From: an uncultured Phascolarctobacterium sp.
GTDB taxonomy: Bacteria; Bacillota; Negativicutes; Acidaminococcales; Acidaminococcaceae
Direction of reading: 5' to 3'
NCBI GenBank assembly: GCA_900757795.1
Contig: CAAEPE010000036.1
Span: 7,956-71,955 of the forward strand
DNA: 64,000 nt
This document shows, in pieces, positions 1 through 8,830 of the stretch. A model generated the notes under the pieces. It was not told the DNA's origin, made no database searches, and saw only the letters and a program-made list of their open reading frames with translations. Made by a program: the position numbers and the translations under genes. Each line of letters starts with the position of its first letter. The first letter of the stretch is position 1.

Positions 1-21
1 TTTGATGGAGGGTCGTTAATT

Positions 22-3000
22 ATGCCGAAACTTGCTAATATCAAAAAGGTTCTCGTTATCGGTTCCGGCCCTATTATTATCGGTCAGGCTGCCGAATTTG
101 ACTATGCCGGCACTCAAGCTTGCCGCGCTTTGAAAGAAGAAGGCTTAGAGGTCGTACTGGTAAACAGTAACCCGGCAACAATTATGACTGACGTTCATAT
201 TGCTGACCGTGTGTATGTAGAGCCTATCAGTATCGAATTTTTAGAGAACATCATTAAACATGAACGTCCAGATTCTCTGCTGGCTACCTTGGGTGGCCAA
301 GTAGGTTTGAATATGGCAATGAAGCTGGAAGAAAAGGGCATTTTGAGCGAGTATAATGTGCGTTTGTTAGGTACGCAGATTTCAGCTATTAAACGCGGTG
401 AGGATCGCGAAATGTTCAAGGAGACTATGGAGAAAATCCATCAGCCTATTCCTGAATCTACCATCGTCGAAACCATTATGGCAGCTTGTGCTTTTGGGCG
501 CGAGATTGGTTATCCTTTGATTGTTCGTCCGGCTTATACCTTGGGCGGTACTGGTGGCGGTATTGCTGAAAATGAAGACGAGTTGGTTGACATTGTTCAA
601 AAAGGATTAGGCTACAGCCCTATCGGTCAATGTTTGATTGAACGTTCTATTGCAGGCTGGAAAGAAATTGAGTTTGAAGTAATACGCGACGCTGCTGATA
701 ACTGCATTACCGTCTGCTCCATGGAAAACTTGGATCCTGTTGGCGTACATACTGGCGACTCTATTGTTGTTGCTCCGGCGCAAACCTTGAATGATAAAGA
801 AGTACAGATGCTGCGTCAGGCTTCTATCGACATTGTGCGCGAACTGGGCGTAGTAGGCGGCTGCAATGTACAGCTGGCTTTAGACCCCTATTCCGAAAAC
901 TACTATGTAATCGAAGTAAATCCGCGTGTAAGCCGCAGCTCTGCTTTGGCTTCTAAGGCTACTGGCTATCCTATCGCTAAAGTTACCAGTAAAATTGCCG
1001 TAGGCTACAATTTGGACGAAATTGAAAATGCCGTTACCAAGAAAACAAAAGCCTGCTTTGAGCCTGCTATCGACTATATCGTTTTGAAATTCCCTCGTTG
1101 GCCCTTTGACAAGTTTGTTACCGCCGACCGAACTTTGGGCACGCAAATGAAAGCTACCGGCGAGGTTATGGCTATTGAGCGTACTATGGAAGCTTCCATG
1201 TTAAAAGCTGTGCGCTGCTTAGAAATTGGCCTGACTCATTTGGAAATGCCGGAGCTGAAAGCTTTAAGTGACGAAGAAATTCGCGCTCGTATAAAAAATA
1301 TTGATGACGAACGCTGCTTTGTTATTGCTGAAGCTATGCGCCGTGGCGTAACTATTGATGAAATCAACAGCATTACTAAAATAGATAAATGGTTCCTTTC
1401 TAAGATTGAAAATATCATAAAAATGGAACGTGCTTTGGCAACCCACGAACTTACTGCCAATCTGCTGCGTAAAGCTAAAAAAATGGGTTTTGCCGACAAG
1501 ACCATTGCTGCTATCGTAGGCAAGACCGAATTTGAAATTCGCGATTTGCGTAAAGCTAACGGCATTATTCCTACCTATAAAATGGTTGATACATGCGCCG
1601 CTGAATTTGAAGCAGCAACTCCCTATTATTATTCCTGCTACGAAACTGAGGATGAGGTTAAGGTCAGCGACAAGAAGAAGGTTGTTGTTTTGGGTTCCGG
1701 TCCTATCCGTATTGGTCAGGGCGTAGAATTTGACTACTGCTCTGTACATTGCGTTTGGGCGTTAAAAGAGCTGGGATACGAAACCATCATCATCAACAAC
1801 AACCCCGAAACTGTTTCTACTGACTTTGACATTGCAGATAAGCTGTACTTTGAGCCTTTAACCGTAGAAGACGTTTTGAACATTATTGATAAAGAACAAC
1901 CGGAAGGTATTATTGTACAATTTGGCGGTCAAACGGCAATCAATTTGGCCGGACCTTTGTCTAAGGCTGGCGTAAAGGTTTTGGGCAGCAGTGTAGATAG
2001 TATTGACCGCGCCGAAGACCGTGAGCGCTTTGAACAGCTTTTGACTGACTGCAATATTCCGCGTCCTAAGGGACATACCGTATTTGATACCGAAGGTGCT
2101 TTAAATGCAGCACATGATGTAGGTTATCCTACTATGGTTCGCCCTTCCTATGTGTTGGGTGGGCGTGCTATGGAAATCGTATATAACGATGATGAGCTGC
2201 GCAATTATATGACCTATGCCGTAAAGGCTTCTGCCGAGCATCCTGTTTTGGTTGACCATTACTTACAGGGCACCGAAGTTGAGGTTGACGCTATTTGTGA
2301 CGGTAAGGAAGTGCTGATTCCCGGTATTATGGAGCACGTTGAACGTGCAGGCGTACACTCCGGCGACTCTATTGCCGTATACCCGCCGCGTACCTTAAGC
2401 GAATCCGTAATTAAGACCATTATCAACTACACCAACAAAATGGCTTTAGGATTGGAAGTTAAGGGCATGATTAACATTCAGTACATTGTACGCGACGAAC
2501 ATGTATATGTAATTGAAGTTAATCCGCGTTCTTCCAGAACCGTACCGTTCTTGAGCAAGGTTACCAGCGTATCCATGGTAGATGTAGCTACTAAATGCGC
2601 TATGGGTAAGAGCATCCGCGAGCAGGGACTGCGTCCGGGTCTGCGTTTGTTCCCCGACTATTACGCAGTTAAAGCACCGGTGTTCTCCTTCAATAAAATG
2701 TCTAACGTAGATATTACTTTAGGCCCCGAAATGAAATCTACCGGCGAGGTTATGGCCTGCGATTACCAGTTCAGCCGTGCCTTGTATAAGGCTTGTCTGG
2801 CATCCGGCATTAACGTTCCTCATGAAGGCTCTATTTTAATTACCGTTGCCGATATGGATAAGCAGGAAGCTGTGGAAATAGCCCGCGGTTTTGAAGATTT
2901 AGGTTACATTGTTACTGCTACCGGTGGTACTGCAAAATATTTGCAGGAGCAAGGTATTAAAGTAAATGTTGCCACTAAGGTCAGCGAAGGTCATCCGAAT

Positions 3001-3237
3001 ATTTTGGATGATATTAAGAGCGGACGTATCAGCATGGTTATCAATACCAGCAACCATGGCCGTGACGCAGAGCGTGACGGATTCAAGATTCGTCGTTCCA
3101 CCGTTGAACATGCTATTCCCTGCTTAACCTCTATGGATACTGCCCGCGAGCTGCAGCGTGTTATGAGTGCTATGCGTCGCCGCCGTATCGTTAGTGTAGT
3201 AGCTTTGCAGGATCTTAGCCTAAGCTGGGAGGACTAA
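22..3237 (+). CDS. carB: Carbamoyl-phosphate synthase large subunit
   Basis: Makes carbamoyl phosphate from bicarbonate, ATP and glutamine-derived ammonia for pyrimidine and arginine synthesis, working with a small subunit presumably encoded just upstream of the window. The 1071 residues are the full family length. Two homologous ATP-grasp halves are visible, each opening with a Rossmann-like GSGP(I) motif: VLVIGSGPIIIGQ near residue 10 and VVVLGSGPIRIGQ near residue 555. A C-terminal MGS-like allosteric domain carries VTATGGTAKYL near residue 970. The ATG has a GGAGGG ribosome site 10 bases upstream. It is the first complete gene of a five-gene pyrimidine operon. No oddities seen. Confidence 0.98.
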   Translation: MPKLANIKKVLVIGSGPIIIGQAAEFDYAGTQACRALKEEGLEVVLVNSNPATIMTDVHIADRVYVEPISIEFLENIIKHERPDSLLATLGGQVGLNMAMKLEEKGILSEYNVRLLGTQISAIKRGEDREMFKETMEKIHQPIPESTIVETIMAACAFGREIGYPLIVRPAYTLGGTGGGIAENEDELVDIVQKGLGYSPIGQCLIERSIAGWKEIEFEVIRDAADNCITVCSMENLDPVGVHTGDSIVVAPAQTLNDKEVQMLRQASIDIVRELGVVGGCNVQLALDPYSENYYVIEVNPRVSRSSALASKATGYPIAKVTSKIAVGYNLDEIENAVTKKTKACFEPAIDYIVLKFPRWPFDKFVTADRTLGTQMKATGEVMAIERTMEASMLKAVRCLEIGLTHLEMPELKALSDEEIRARIKNIDDERCFVIAEAMRRGVTIDEINSITKIDKWFLSKIENIIKMERALATHELTANLLRKAKKMGFADKTIAAIVGKTEFEIRDLRKANGIIPTYKMVDTCAAEFEAATPYYYSCYETEDEVKVSDKKKVVVLGSGPIRIGQGVEFDYCSVHCVWALKELGYETIIINNNPETVSTDFDIADKLYFEPLTVEDVLNIIDKEQPEGIIVQFGGQTAINLAGPLSKAGVKVLGSSVDSIDRAEDRERFEQLLTDCNIPRPKGHTVFDTEGALNAAHDVGYPTMVRPSYVLGGRAMEIVYNDDELRNYMTYAVKASAEHPVLVDHYLQGTEVEVDAICDGKEVLIPGIMEHVERAGVHSGDSIAVYPPRTLSESVIKTIINYTNKMALGLEVKGMINIQYIVRDEHVYVIEVNPRSSRTVPFLSKVTSVSMVDVATKCAMGKSIREQGLRPGLRLFPDYYAVKAPVFSFNKMSNVDITLGPEMKSTGEVMACDYQFSRALYKACLASGINVPHEGSILITVADMDKQEAVEIARGFEDLGYIVTATGGTAKYLQEQGIKVNVATKVSEGHPNILDDIKSGRISMVINTSNHGRDAERDGFKIRRSTVEHAIPCLTSMDTARELQRVMSAMRRRRIVSVVALQDLSLSWED

Positions 3238-3290
3238 AAAGTTTTAGCCAAAAGCTGAACGCAAAGTGATTTTTGCCGGGAGGATTGATT

Positions 3291-4058
3291 ATGGCAAAGA
3301 CTATTGCTGCCGCCAAGGTAATTGGGCAGCACATTCTTAACAAAACTACAAAATTGATAGATGTTTATGCACCTGAAATCGCTGAGCAAGCTGTCCCCGG
3401 GCAGTTTGTCAACGTACAGGTATGCAAGAATACTGCTCCATTGCTGCGCCGTCCTTTCGGCGTAGCTGGAGTTCATAAAGAACAAGGCACTTTTACTATG
3501 ATTTATCGTATCATTGGTGAAGGTACGCATATTTTGGCAGATGTCTGCGCAGGCGATGTGTTAAGTATCGTAGGACCTTTAGGCCGCGGCTTTGATATGA
3601 GCTATAAGAAACCGCTGTTAGTTGGCGGCGGCTTGGGACTGGCTCCGCTGCTGTTTTTGGCCGAAGGCTTTGGCGTTGGCAATACGGATATTCTCATGGG
3701 CGGACGTAATGCTGAAGAACTGTTTTGGAAACAGCTTTACGGAGATTTATGCGCTCATATGTTTTTAACTACGGATGACGGCAGCGAAGGAACAAAAGGC
3801 ACCGTTATGGCATTGTTGCCTCAGCTTTTGACAGAGGGCGGTTATGACTGCGTTTATGTCTGCGGTCCCGTGCCTATGATGCGCGCCGTAGCCGGAGCTT
3901 GCTTAGAGGCAGGAATAAAATGCCAGGTTTCTTTGGAAAAATATATGGCCTGCGGTTTAGGCGCATGCTTGTCCTGTGCTTGCGAGGGTATTGGCAAGCG
4001 CATCAAAGTGTGTAAAGACGGTCCGGTATTTTGGGCTGAGGAGGTGGGCGAATGGTAA
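3291..4058 (+). CDS. pyrK: Dihydroorotate dehydrogenase electron transfer subunit PyrK
   Basis: Iron-sulfur flavoprotein that passes electrons from PyrD to NAD+. The 255-residue protein has an N-terminal FAD-binding barrel with LRRPFGV, an NAD-binding part with VGGGLGLAPLLFL, and near the C-terminus the [2Fe-2S] ligand cluster in CGLGACLSCACEG with a further Cys in IKVCKDG. I chose ATG 3291 because a GGGAGG ribosome site lies at 3278-3283. A TTG start at 3273 would place that site inside the gene. Its stop overlaps the pyrD start (ATGGTAA), so the two subunits are probably translationally coupled. Confidence 0.96.
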   Translation: MAKTIAAAKVIGQHILNKTTKLIDVYAPEIAEQAVPGQFVNVQVCKNTAPLLRRPFGVAGVHKEQGTFTMIYRIIGEGTHILADVCAGDVLSIVGPLGRGFDMSYKKPLLVGGGLGLAPLLFLAEGFGVGNTDILMGGRNAEELFWKQLYGDLCAHMFLTTDDGSEGTKGTVMALLPQLLTEGGYDCVYVCGPVPMMRAVAGACLEAGIKCQVSLEKYMACGLGACLSCACEGIGKRIKVCKDGPVFWAEEVGEW

Positions 4059-5008
4059 AATCATTATATGATGGCCGTTTAGCAGTTAATATTGCCGGCC
4101 TAAAAATGGCTACGCCTGTGACCACCGGCAGCGGTACCTTTGGCTTTGGCTTGGAGTTTACCGATTTTCTTGATTTGGAAAAGGTAGGTGCTATAACCGT
4201 AAAGGGCACCTCACTTTTACCTGCGGCTGGCAATAAAGGTCAGCGTGCAGTGGAAACTCCATCCGGCATGCTCAACTGTATCGGCTTGGAAAATCCCGGC
4301 AGTGATTATTTTTTGGAGCATACCTTGCCGGAACTAAGGCAGTATGATGTGCCTGTAATCGTCAATATTTATGGTCATTCTCCCGAAGAATATGGCGCAG
4401 TAGCGAAAAAGCTGGATGTGGACGGCGTAGATGCAGTAGAAATCAACATTTCTTGTCCTAATGTCAAAGAAGGCGGTATTGTTTTTGGCACCTGCCCCGA
4501 GGCGGCAGCCGAGGTTGTGGAGCAGGTTAAGAAAAATACCTCTAAAATGGTGATTACTAAGCTGTCTCCCAATGTTACAGATATAGTTTCTATGGCTAAG
4601 GCTGTGGAGGCTGCTGGTACTGACGCTATTTCTATGATTAATACGCTTTTGGGTACGAAAATAGATATTGAACGCCAACGTCCTGTTTTAGGTAATATTA
4701 CCGGTGGCTTGTCCGGCCCTGCAGTGCGTCCTGTGGCTGTGCGCTTAGTTTATCAGGTAGCACAGGCAGTAAGTGTTCCGATTATTGGCATGGGCGGCAT
4801 TATGTGTGCAGAGGATGCTATTGAGTTTATGTTGGCAGGCGCCAGCGCCGTAGCTGTTGGTACGGCAAACTTTGTTCATCCCGATATTGCGGAAAATATT
4901 GCGCATGGTATGCTTGCATATTTAGATAGGCATAAGGTGCAGAATATTACAGAAATCGTAGGCTTGGCCTTGCCTGAGGGCAAAGCTTCCATGCCTTTGT
5001 TTAAATAG
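4052..5008 (+). CDS. pyrD: Dihydroorotate dehydrogenase B, catalytic subunit (class 1B)
   Basis: Oxidises dihydroorotate to orotate with FMN. It is the class 1B form, which needs PyrK, and pyrK lies directly upstream and overlaps it by 7 bases. The 318-residue TIM barrel contains the substrate and active-site stretch EINISCPNVKEGG, whose Cys is in the position of the class 1 catalytic base, and the FMN phosphate loop IIGMGGI followed by AVAVGTANF. Length and order match other Firmicute pyrK-pyrD pairs. pyrF follows after 9 bases. Confidence 0.97.
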   Translation: MVKSLYDGRLAVNIAGLKMATPVTTGSGTFGFGLEFTDFLDLEKVGAITVKGTSLLPAAGNKGQRAVETPSGMLNCIGLENPGSDYFLEHTLPELRQYDVPVIVNIYGHSPEEYGAVAKKLDVDGVDAVEINISCPNVKEGGIVFGTCPEAAAEVVEQVKKNTSKMVITKLSPNVTDIVSMAKAVEAAGTDAISMINTLLGTKIDIERQRPVLGNITGGLSGPAVRPVAVRLVYQVAQAVSVPIIGMGGIMCAEDAIEFMLAGASAVAVGTANFVHPDIAENIAHGMLAYLDRHKVQNITEIVGLALPEGKASMPLFK

Positions 5009-5017
5009 GAGAAGAAT

Positions 5018-5731
5018 ATGAAATCTGATGACAGACTGATTGTTGCTCTTGATTTTCCCACCCTGGAGCAAGCTAAAGCCTGCGTTTTGGAACTAGGCGA
5101 TGCTGTAAGCTATTATAAAGTGGGCATGGAGCTGTATTATGCAGTTGGCAGCGAAATTATTCGCTTTTTGAAAGCGCAGGGCAAGCATGTATTTTTAGAC
5201 CTCAAGCTGCAGGATATTCCTAATACTGTGGCACATGCGCTGACAGTCTTGAGCGATTTGGGCGCCGATATGATGAACGTACATGCTGTTGGCGGTAAAA
5301 AGATGATGGCGGAAGCTGTCAAAGCTGTGCATGAAGCTGCTGCGAAAGCAGGCCGTCCTGCGCCGAAGCTGATAGCGGTAACTATTTTGACCAGTATGGA
5401 CGATGAGCAATTTGCTGATTTAAACTATAAAAATACCATTGCCGAGCAGGTAATTACTTTGGCAAAGCTGGCTAAAGCGGCAGGCATGGACGGCGTGGTT
5501 GCTTCTCCGCGCGAGGCAGCAGGCATTCGCGAAGCTTGCGGCCCTGAATTTTTGATTGTAACTCCCGGCGTGCGTCCGGCAGGTGCGTCTCTTGATGACC
5601 AAAGCCGCGTAGCTACGCCGGCAGGTGCTTTCAAAAATGGTTCCAGCCATATTGTTGTTGGCAGACCTATTACTAAAGCAGAAGATCGTCAAAAAGCCGC
5701 TTGGGCTATTGTGTACGAAATTAAACAGTAA
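5018..5731 (+). CDS. pyrF: Orotidine 5'-phosphate decarboxylase
   Basis: Last step of UMP synthesis: decarboxylates OMP to UMP. At 237 residues it is the usual bacterial length. The catalytic Lys/Asp array is visible as FLDLKLQDIPNT near residue 60, and the phosphate-binding end as IVVGRPITKA near residue 215. An AGGAG ribosome site lies about 6 bases before the ATG. It sits in operon order after pyrD and before pyrE. Confidence 0.97.
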   Translation: MKSDDRLIVALDFPTLEQAKACVLELGDAVSYYKVGMELYYAVGSEIIRFLKAQGKHVFLDLKLQDIPNTVAHALTVLSDLGADMMNVHAVGGKKMMAEAVKAVHEAAAKAGRPAPKLIAVTILTSMDDEQFADLNYKNTIAEQVITLAKLAKAAGMDGVVASPREAAGIREACGPEFLIVTPGVRPAGASLDDQSRVATPAGAFKNGSSHIVVGRPITKAEDRQKAAWAIVYEIKQ

Positions 5732-5813
5732 GCTCATAGAAAATAAACATGCTTTACTAGGTAAGTAGTAAATTAAACTGTTGCTAGAGTTAGAGCAGAA
5801 GGGAGTATTTATA

Positions 5814-6395
5814 ATGTCCGTATTAGAAGAAAAAGATGTTCTTAAAATGTTAGAGGAAACCCAAGCAGTGCTTCACGGTCATTTTTTGTTGACTAGCGGC
5901 CTGCACAGTCCTATGTATGTAGAAAAATTTAATGTGCTTCAGCACCCTAAATATACCGAGCGTTTGTGCCAGGAAATTGCTCGCCGTTATGCAAATGATA
6001 ACGTAGAGCTGGTTGTTGGCCCTGTAACCGGTGGTATTCTTTTGTCCCATGAGGTAGGTAAGGCATTGGGCACCCGCGCTATTTTTACCGAGCGTGAAAA
6101 CGGCAAAATGACTCTGCGCCGCGGTTTCCAAATTCCTGCAGGCACTCGCGTATTGGTAGTAGAGGATATTGTTACGACCGGCGGCAGCGTTAAAGAGGTT
6201 ATGGAAGTTGTTAAAGAGCATGGCGGCGAATTGGTAGGCGTTGGCCTATTGGTTGACCGCAGCGGTGGTAAAGTAGATTTTGGTGTTCGCACTGAAGCTT
6301 TGCTGCATTTGAATGTAGAAACTTTTGAGCCTGATACCTGCCCCTTGTGCGCTAAAGGTATTCCTTTTACCAAACGCGGCAGAACCGGTAAATAA
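5814..6395 (+). CDS. pyrE: Orotate phosphoribosyltransferase
   Basis: Transfers phosphoribose from PRPP to orotate to give OMP. The 193-residue protein carries the PRPP-binding motif VLVVEDIVTTGGS near residue 118 and a conserved GPVTGGILL loop. It ends with a CPLC pair typical of the Firmicute-type enzyme. ATG 5814 was chosen because GGGAG lies 8 bases upstream; the frame is open back to 5781 but without a ribosome site. It is the last gene of the pyr operon, separated from pyrF by an 82-base gap with no clear structure. Confidence 0.96.
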   Translation: MSVLEEKDVLKMLEETQAVLHGHFLLTSGLHSPMYVEKFNVLQHPKYTERLCQEIARRYANDNVELVVGPVTGGILLSHEVGKALGTRAIFTERENGKMTLRRGFQIPAGTRVLVVEDIVTTGGSVKEVMEVVKEHGGELVGVGLLVDRSGGKVDFGVRTEALLHLNVETFEPDTCPLCAKGIPFTKRGRTGK

Positions 6396-6430
6396 TTAGC
6401 TCTAACCTAAAATTTTTCTTTGCGTAAAAT

Positions 6431-6501
6431 AACCCCTGAATAGTAACATGTTTCTTATTTACATAAAGCGTAACTAAGAGATATATTACTGTTCAGGGGT
6501 T
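6431..6501. terminator. Long inverted repeat between convergent genes, probable bidirectional terminator
   Basis: AACCCCTGAA (6431-6440) pairs with TTCAGGGGTT (6492-6501), and the stem extends inward through AGTAA/TTACT around a loop of about 39 bases. It is followed on the + strand by AGCTGTTTTT. It lies between pyrE and the left-facing GNAT gene, so it could end transcripts from both sides. The long loop is not typical of a simple terminator. Confidence 0.55.
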
Positions 6502-6518
6502 AGCTGTTTTTAATGATG

Positions 6519-7028
6519 TTAAATACCAAACTCTTTCGCATATTTAACAATTCCGGCTATTTTTGGTGCATCGTCACGCAGCTTAAGCGCCATAAAATTT
6601 TCTTGAGGAACTTCAAAAGGCGGCAGAATATTAAAATTTTCTGCCGGCAGATAGCCGAATTTAGGATAATATTTTTCACTTCCCAAAACAACAGAATAAT
6701 TATAACCTAAGCTTTTGGCCCTTTTGTGGGCCTCTGCTATAAGCGCAGAACCAACTCCTTGATATTGCTTTTCTGGTAAAACATATAGAGGAGCTAATGC
6801 CAAAATAATATGGTTTTCAATAAGCAGCTTGGTCAACATAATATGACCGATAATTTTATTGTTTTCTTCTGCAATAAGCGAAAGCTCAGGAATAAAAGCA
6901 GTGCTTTTTCGCAAAGCATTGACTAAATCCTGCTCGTTGCCGTCACTATGTTCGGCAGTGGCGAAGGCCTTTTTCACTACATAATATACGCTGTCATAAT
7001 CTGTGGGCAGTTCGGGTCTAATAATCAT
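6519..7028 (-). CDS. GNAT family N-acetyltransferase
   Basis: A 169-residue single-domain acetyltransferase of unknown substrate. The fold is recognisable from the N-terminal IIRPELPTDYDSVYYVV and the acetyl-CoA binding region LYVLPEKQYQGVGSALI, a variant of the Q/RxxGxG/A motif, followed by VLGSEKYYPKFGYLPA typical of the YhbS-like branch. It is transcribed toward pyrE and away from the hydrolase gene at 7244. The ribosome site is weak. Cytoplasmic; no signal or membrane segment. Confidence 0.85.
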   Translation of the reverse strand: MIIRPELPTDYDSVYYVVKKAFATAEHSDGNEQDLVNALRKSTAFIPELSLIAEENNKIIGHIMLTKLLIENHIILALAPLYVLPEKQYQGVGSALIAEAHKRAKSLGYNYSVVLGSEKYYPKFGYLPAENFNILPPFEVPQENFMALKLRDDAPKIAGIVKYAKEFGI

Positions 7029-7180
7029 AAAAGTCTCTTTATAATTGTACTGATTTTTGCATATAACACTTTAAGTATATCACAAATTATTTGTGAAGCC
7101 TAGCAGCAGCTATTTAGAAAAAATTGGTTTGATTAAAATTAGTTATAAACCGGGAAAGTATTTCGTTATAGCACCTTTTC

Positions 7181-7209
7181 TTTACACATGGATGATAGGA
7201 TGTTATACT
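7181..7209 (+). promoter_or_regulatory. Probable sigma-A promoter for the alpha/beta hydrolase
   Basis: TTTACA (7181-7186) and TATACT (7204-7209) are separated by 17 bases and lie 34 bases before the ATG at 7244. The rest of 7029-7243 is AT-rich and shows no gene. Confidence 0.6.
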
Positions 7210-7243
7210 TAATTCAAGTGAATGTTATAAGGAGGTCTGCATT

Positions 7244-8170
7244 ATGTCTATTCGTGAGATTTCTTTTCCCTCTGCCAATGGTCGAGACACTATCAAGGCT
7301 TGGTCTTACAGTCCTTTGGGCGAACCGAAAGGCGTTATTCAGCTGATTCACGGCTATGGCGAACATTCCCGCCGCTATCTGCACATGATCAGCAAATTTA
7401 ATCAAGCCGGTTATGTTGTTTTTGCGGACGACCATTTAGGCCACGGCAAAACAGGCGTTGACGGCGGCACCTTGGGCGATCCTCATTCCGGTGGTTATAT
7501 GACCTATTTAAAAGATGAAAAATCCTTGCACGATATTGCTGTGAAAGCTTATCCCGAACTGCCGTATTTTGTTTTTGGCCACAGCTGGGGTTCCATGCTG
7601 GCGCGCGCTTATGCAGCTTTTTATGGCGAAGATATTAAAGGCTTGATGCTGTGTGGCTTGTGCTCTCAATGGAAGGGCTGCGAGGTTGAATATAATGACC
7701 CTGCGTTTAAGGCCGCTTATGAAGAAAATCCTTATCAGCCTGCTGGCGCTTGGTTTGATAAGGTTTTCAGTGGCATGACTGACCGCGTAGAAAATCCCAA
7801 TGGTCCGGCGGATTGGATTGCCAACGACCCGCGCATTGTGGCAGACCACGCCGGTGATATGTTTAACACCTTCGATACGACTTTGGAACTGGCTTACGAT
7901 TTTGTACAGCTGTATCATTTTATTGAAAGCGACGAATGGGCTCCTATGGTGCCGAAAAATATTCCGTGCTATTTAATCAGCGGCGACCAAGATCCCTGCG
8001 GCAATTATGGCGAAGGCTTGTACCATGTGGCTAATCTTTTGGCTAACAGCGGTCACAAAATTTCCGTTAAGGCTTACAGCGGTTATCGTCACGAAATTCA
8101 CAACGAGCTGGATTTGCGCGACGAAGTGGAAGCCGGTTTGATAAAATTTATGGATGATATTTTAGCATAA
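7244..8170 (+). CDS. Alpha/beta hydrolase, monoacylglycerol-lipase-like (serine aminopeptidase S33 family)
   Basis: A 308-residue cytoplasmic hydrolase. It shows the oxyanion-region HGYGEHS near residue 33, the HLGHG turn, and the nucleophile elbow FGHSWGS near residue 112 (Ser). The probable acid is in ISGDQDP and the probable catalytic His in YRHEIHNE near the C-terminus, followed by the typical V...FI end. Lysophospholipase/monoglyceride lipase is the best guess, but the substrate cannot be read from sequence. GGAGG lies 8 bases before ATG. It appears to be a single-gene unit with its own promoter and terminator. Confidence 0.88.
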   Translation: MSIREISFPSANGRDTIKAWSYSPLGEPKGVIQLIHGYGEHSRRYLHMISKFNQAGYVVFADDHLGHGKTGVDGGTLGDPHSGGYMTYLKDEKSLHDIAVKAYPELPYFVFGHSWGSMLARAYAAFYGEDIKGLMLCGLCSQWKGCEVEYNDPAFKAAYEENPYQPAGAWFDKVFSGMTDRVENPNGPADWIANDPRIVADHAGDMFNTFDTTLELAYDFVQLYHFIESDEWAPMVPKNIPCYLISGDQDPCGNYGEGLYHVANLLANSGHKISVKAYSGYRHEIHNELDLRDEVEAGLIKFMDDILA

Positions 8171-8181
8171 ATTTATGCAGT

Positions 8182-8214
8182 AAGCCTGCTGCTTGGTTGC
8201 GGCAGGCTTTTTGC
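8182..8214 (+). terminator. Rho-independent terminator after the hydrolase gene
   Basis: The stem AAGCCTGCTGC (8182-8192) pairs with GCGGCAGGCTT (8199-8209) across a six-base loop, followed by a T run. Confidence 0.88.
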
Positions 8215-8291
8215 TTGGTTAAGCTGATAATAATCGCTTGTTTACTCAATAAAAGCAGTTTATAAAAAAATATTTTTAGGAGGCTTACTAC

Positions 8292-8783
8292 GTGTTTATT
8301 AGAAAGGCGACGATGGCAGATTTAGCACAGGTGACAGCGGTGGAAACGGCATGCTTTTTACCGGCGGAGGCTGCGACGGAGGCAGAATTTAAAGAGCGAC
8401 TGCATTTTTATAGAGACCATTTTTGGCTGCTGTTTGCTGATACTACAGAAACAAAGCTAATTGGTTTTGTAGACGGTATGGTAACCGATTTGGCAGATTT
8501 GACTGACGAAATGTACGAAAAGGCGTCTATGCATCAAGAAAACGGTCAGTGGCAGATGATTTTTGGCCTGAATACTTTGCCGGAATATCGCCGGCAGGGT
8601 TATGCGGAAATTTTAGTGAAGCAAGTTATTGCTGCGGCTAAAGAGCAAGGTCGTAAGGGCGTGGTACTGACTTGCAAGGAGCAGCTAGTACATTATTATG
8701 CTAAATTTGGCTTTGAGGATGAAGGTGTTTCTGCTTCTACTCACGGTAATGTAGTGTGGCACCAAATGCGCATAAAATTTTAA
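8292..8783 (+). CDS. GNAT family N-acetyltransferase
   Basis: A 163-residue acetyltransferase. It starts with GTG at 8292, 8 bases after the AGGAGG ribosome site. The N-terminus FIRKATMADLAQV and the acetyl-CoA loop LPEYRRQGYAEILV are clear, and HYYAKFGFEDEG is the usual fold end. Residues FGLNTLPEYRRQGY resemble the arylalkylamine-type (AANAT-like) branch, so an amine substrate is possible but unproven. It is convergent with the TauE/SafE gene and shares a bidirectional terminator with it. Confidence 0.85.
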   Translation: MFIRKATMADLAQVTAVETACFLPAEAATEAEFKERLHFYRDHFWLLFADTTETKLIGFVDGMVTDLADLTDEMYEKASMHQENGQWQMIFGLNTLPEYRRQGYAEILVKQVIAAAKEQGRKGVVLTCKEQLVHYYAKFGFEDEGVSASTHGNVVWHQMRIKF

Positions 8784-8793
8784 AACGCAAGAA

Positions 8794-8825
8794 AAAATCC
8801 TGCTACGAGATTGTAGCAGGATTTT
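8794..8825. terminator. Bidirectional terminator between convergent genes
   Basis: AAAATCCTGCTAC (8794-8806) pairs perfectly with GTAGCAGGATTTT (8813-8825) around a six-base loop. A and T runs on the two sides allow it to work for both strands. Confidence 0.9.
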
Positions 8826-8830
8826 GTGCT

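Noticed and set aside
1264..1749. 161-codon open frame on the minus strand within carB, and several other long minus-strand frames in carB
   Set aside because: Complete overlap with a highly conserved gene, no ribosome site, no recognisable protein features; an antisense shadow of the coding frame.
6513..6710. Plus-strand open frame opposite the first GNAT gene
   Set aside because: Overlaps a clear acetyltransferase on the other strand and has no ribosome site or family features.
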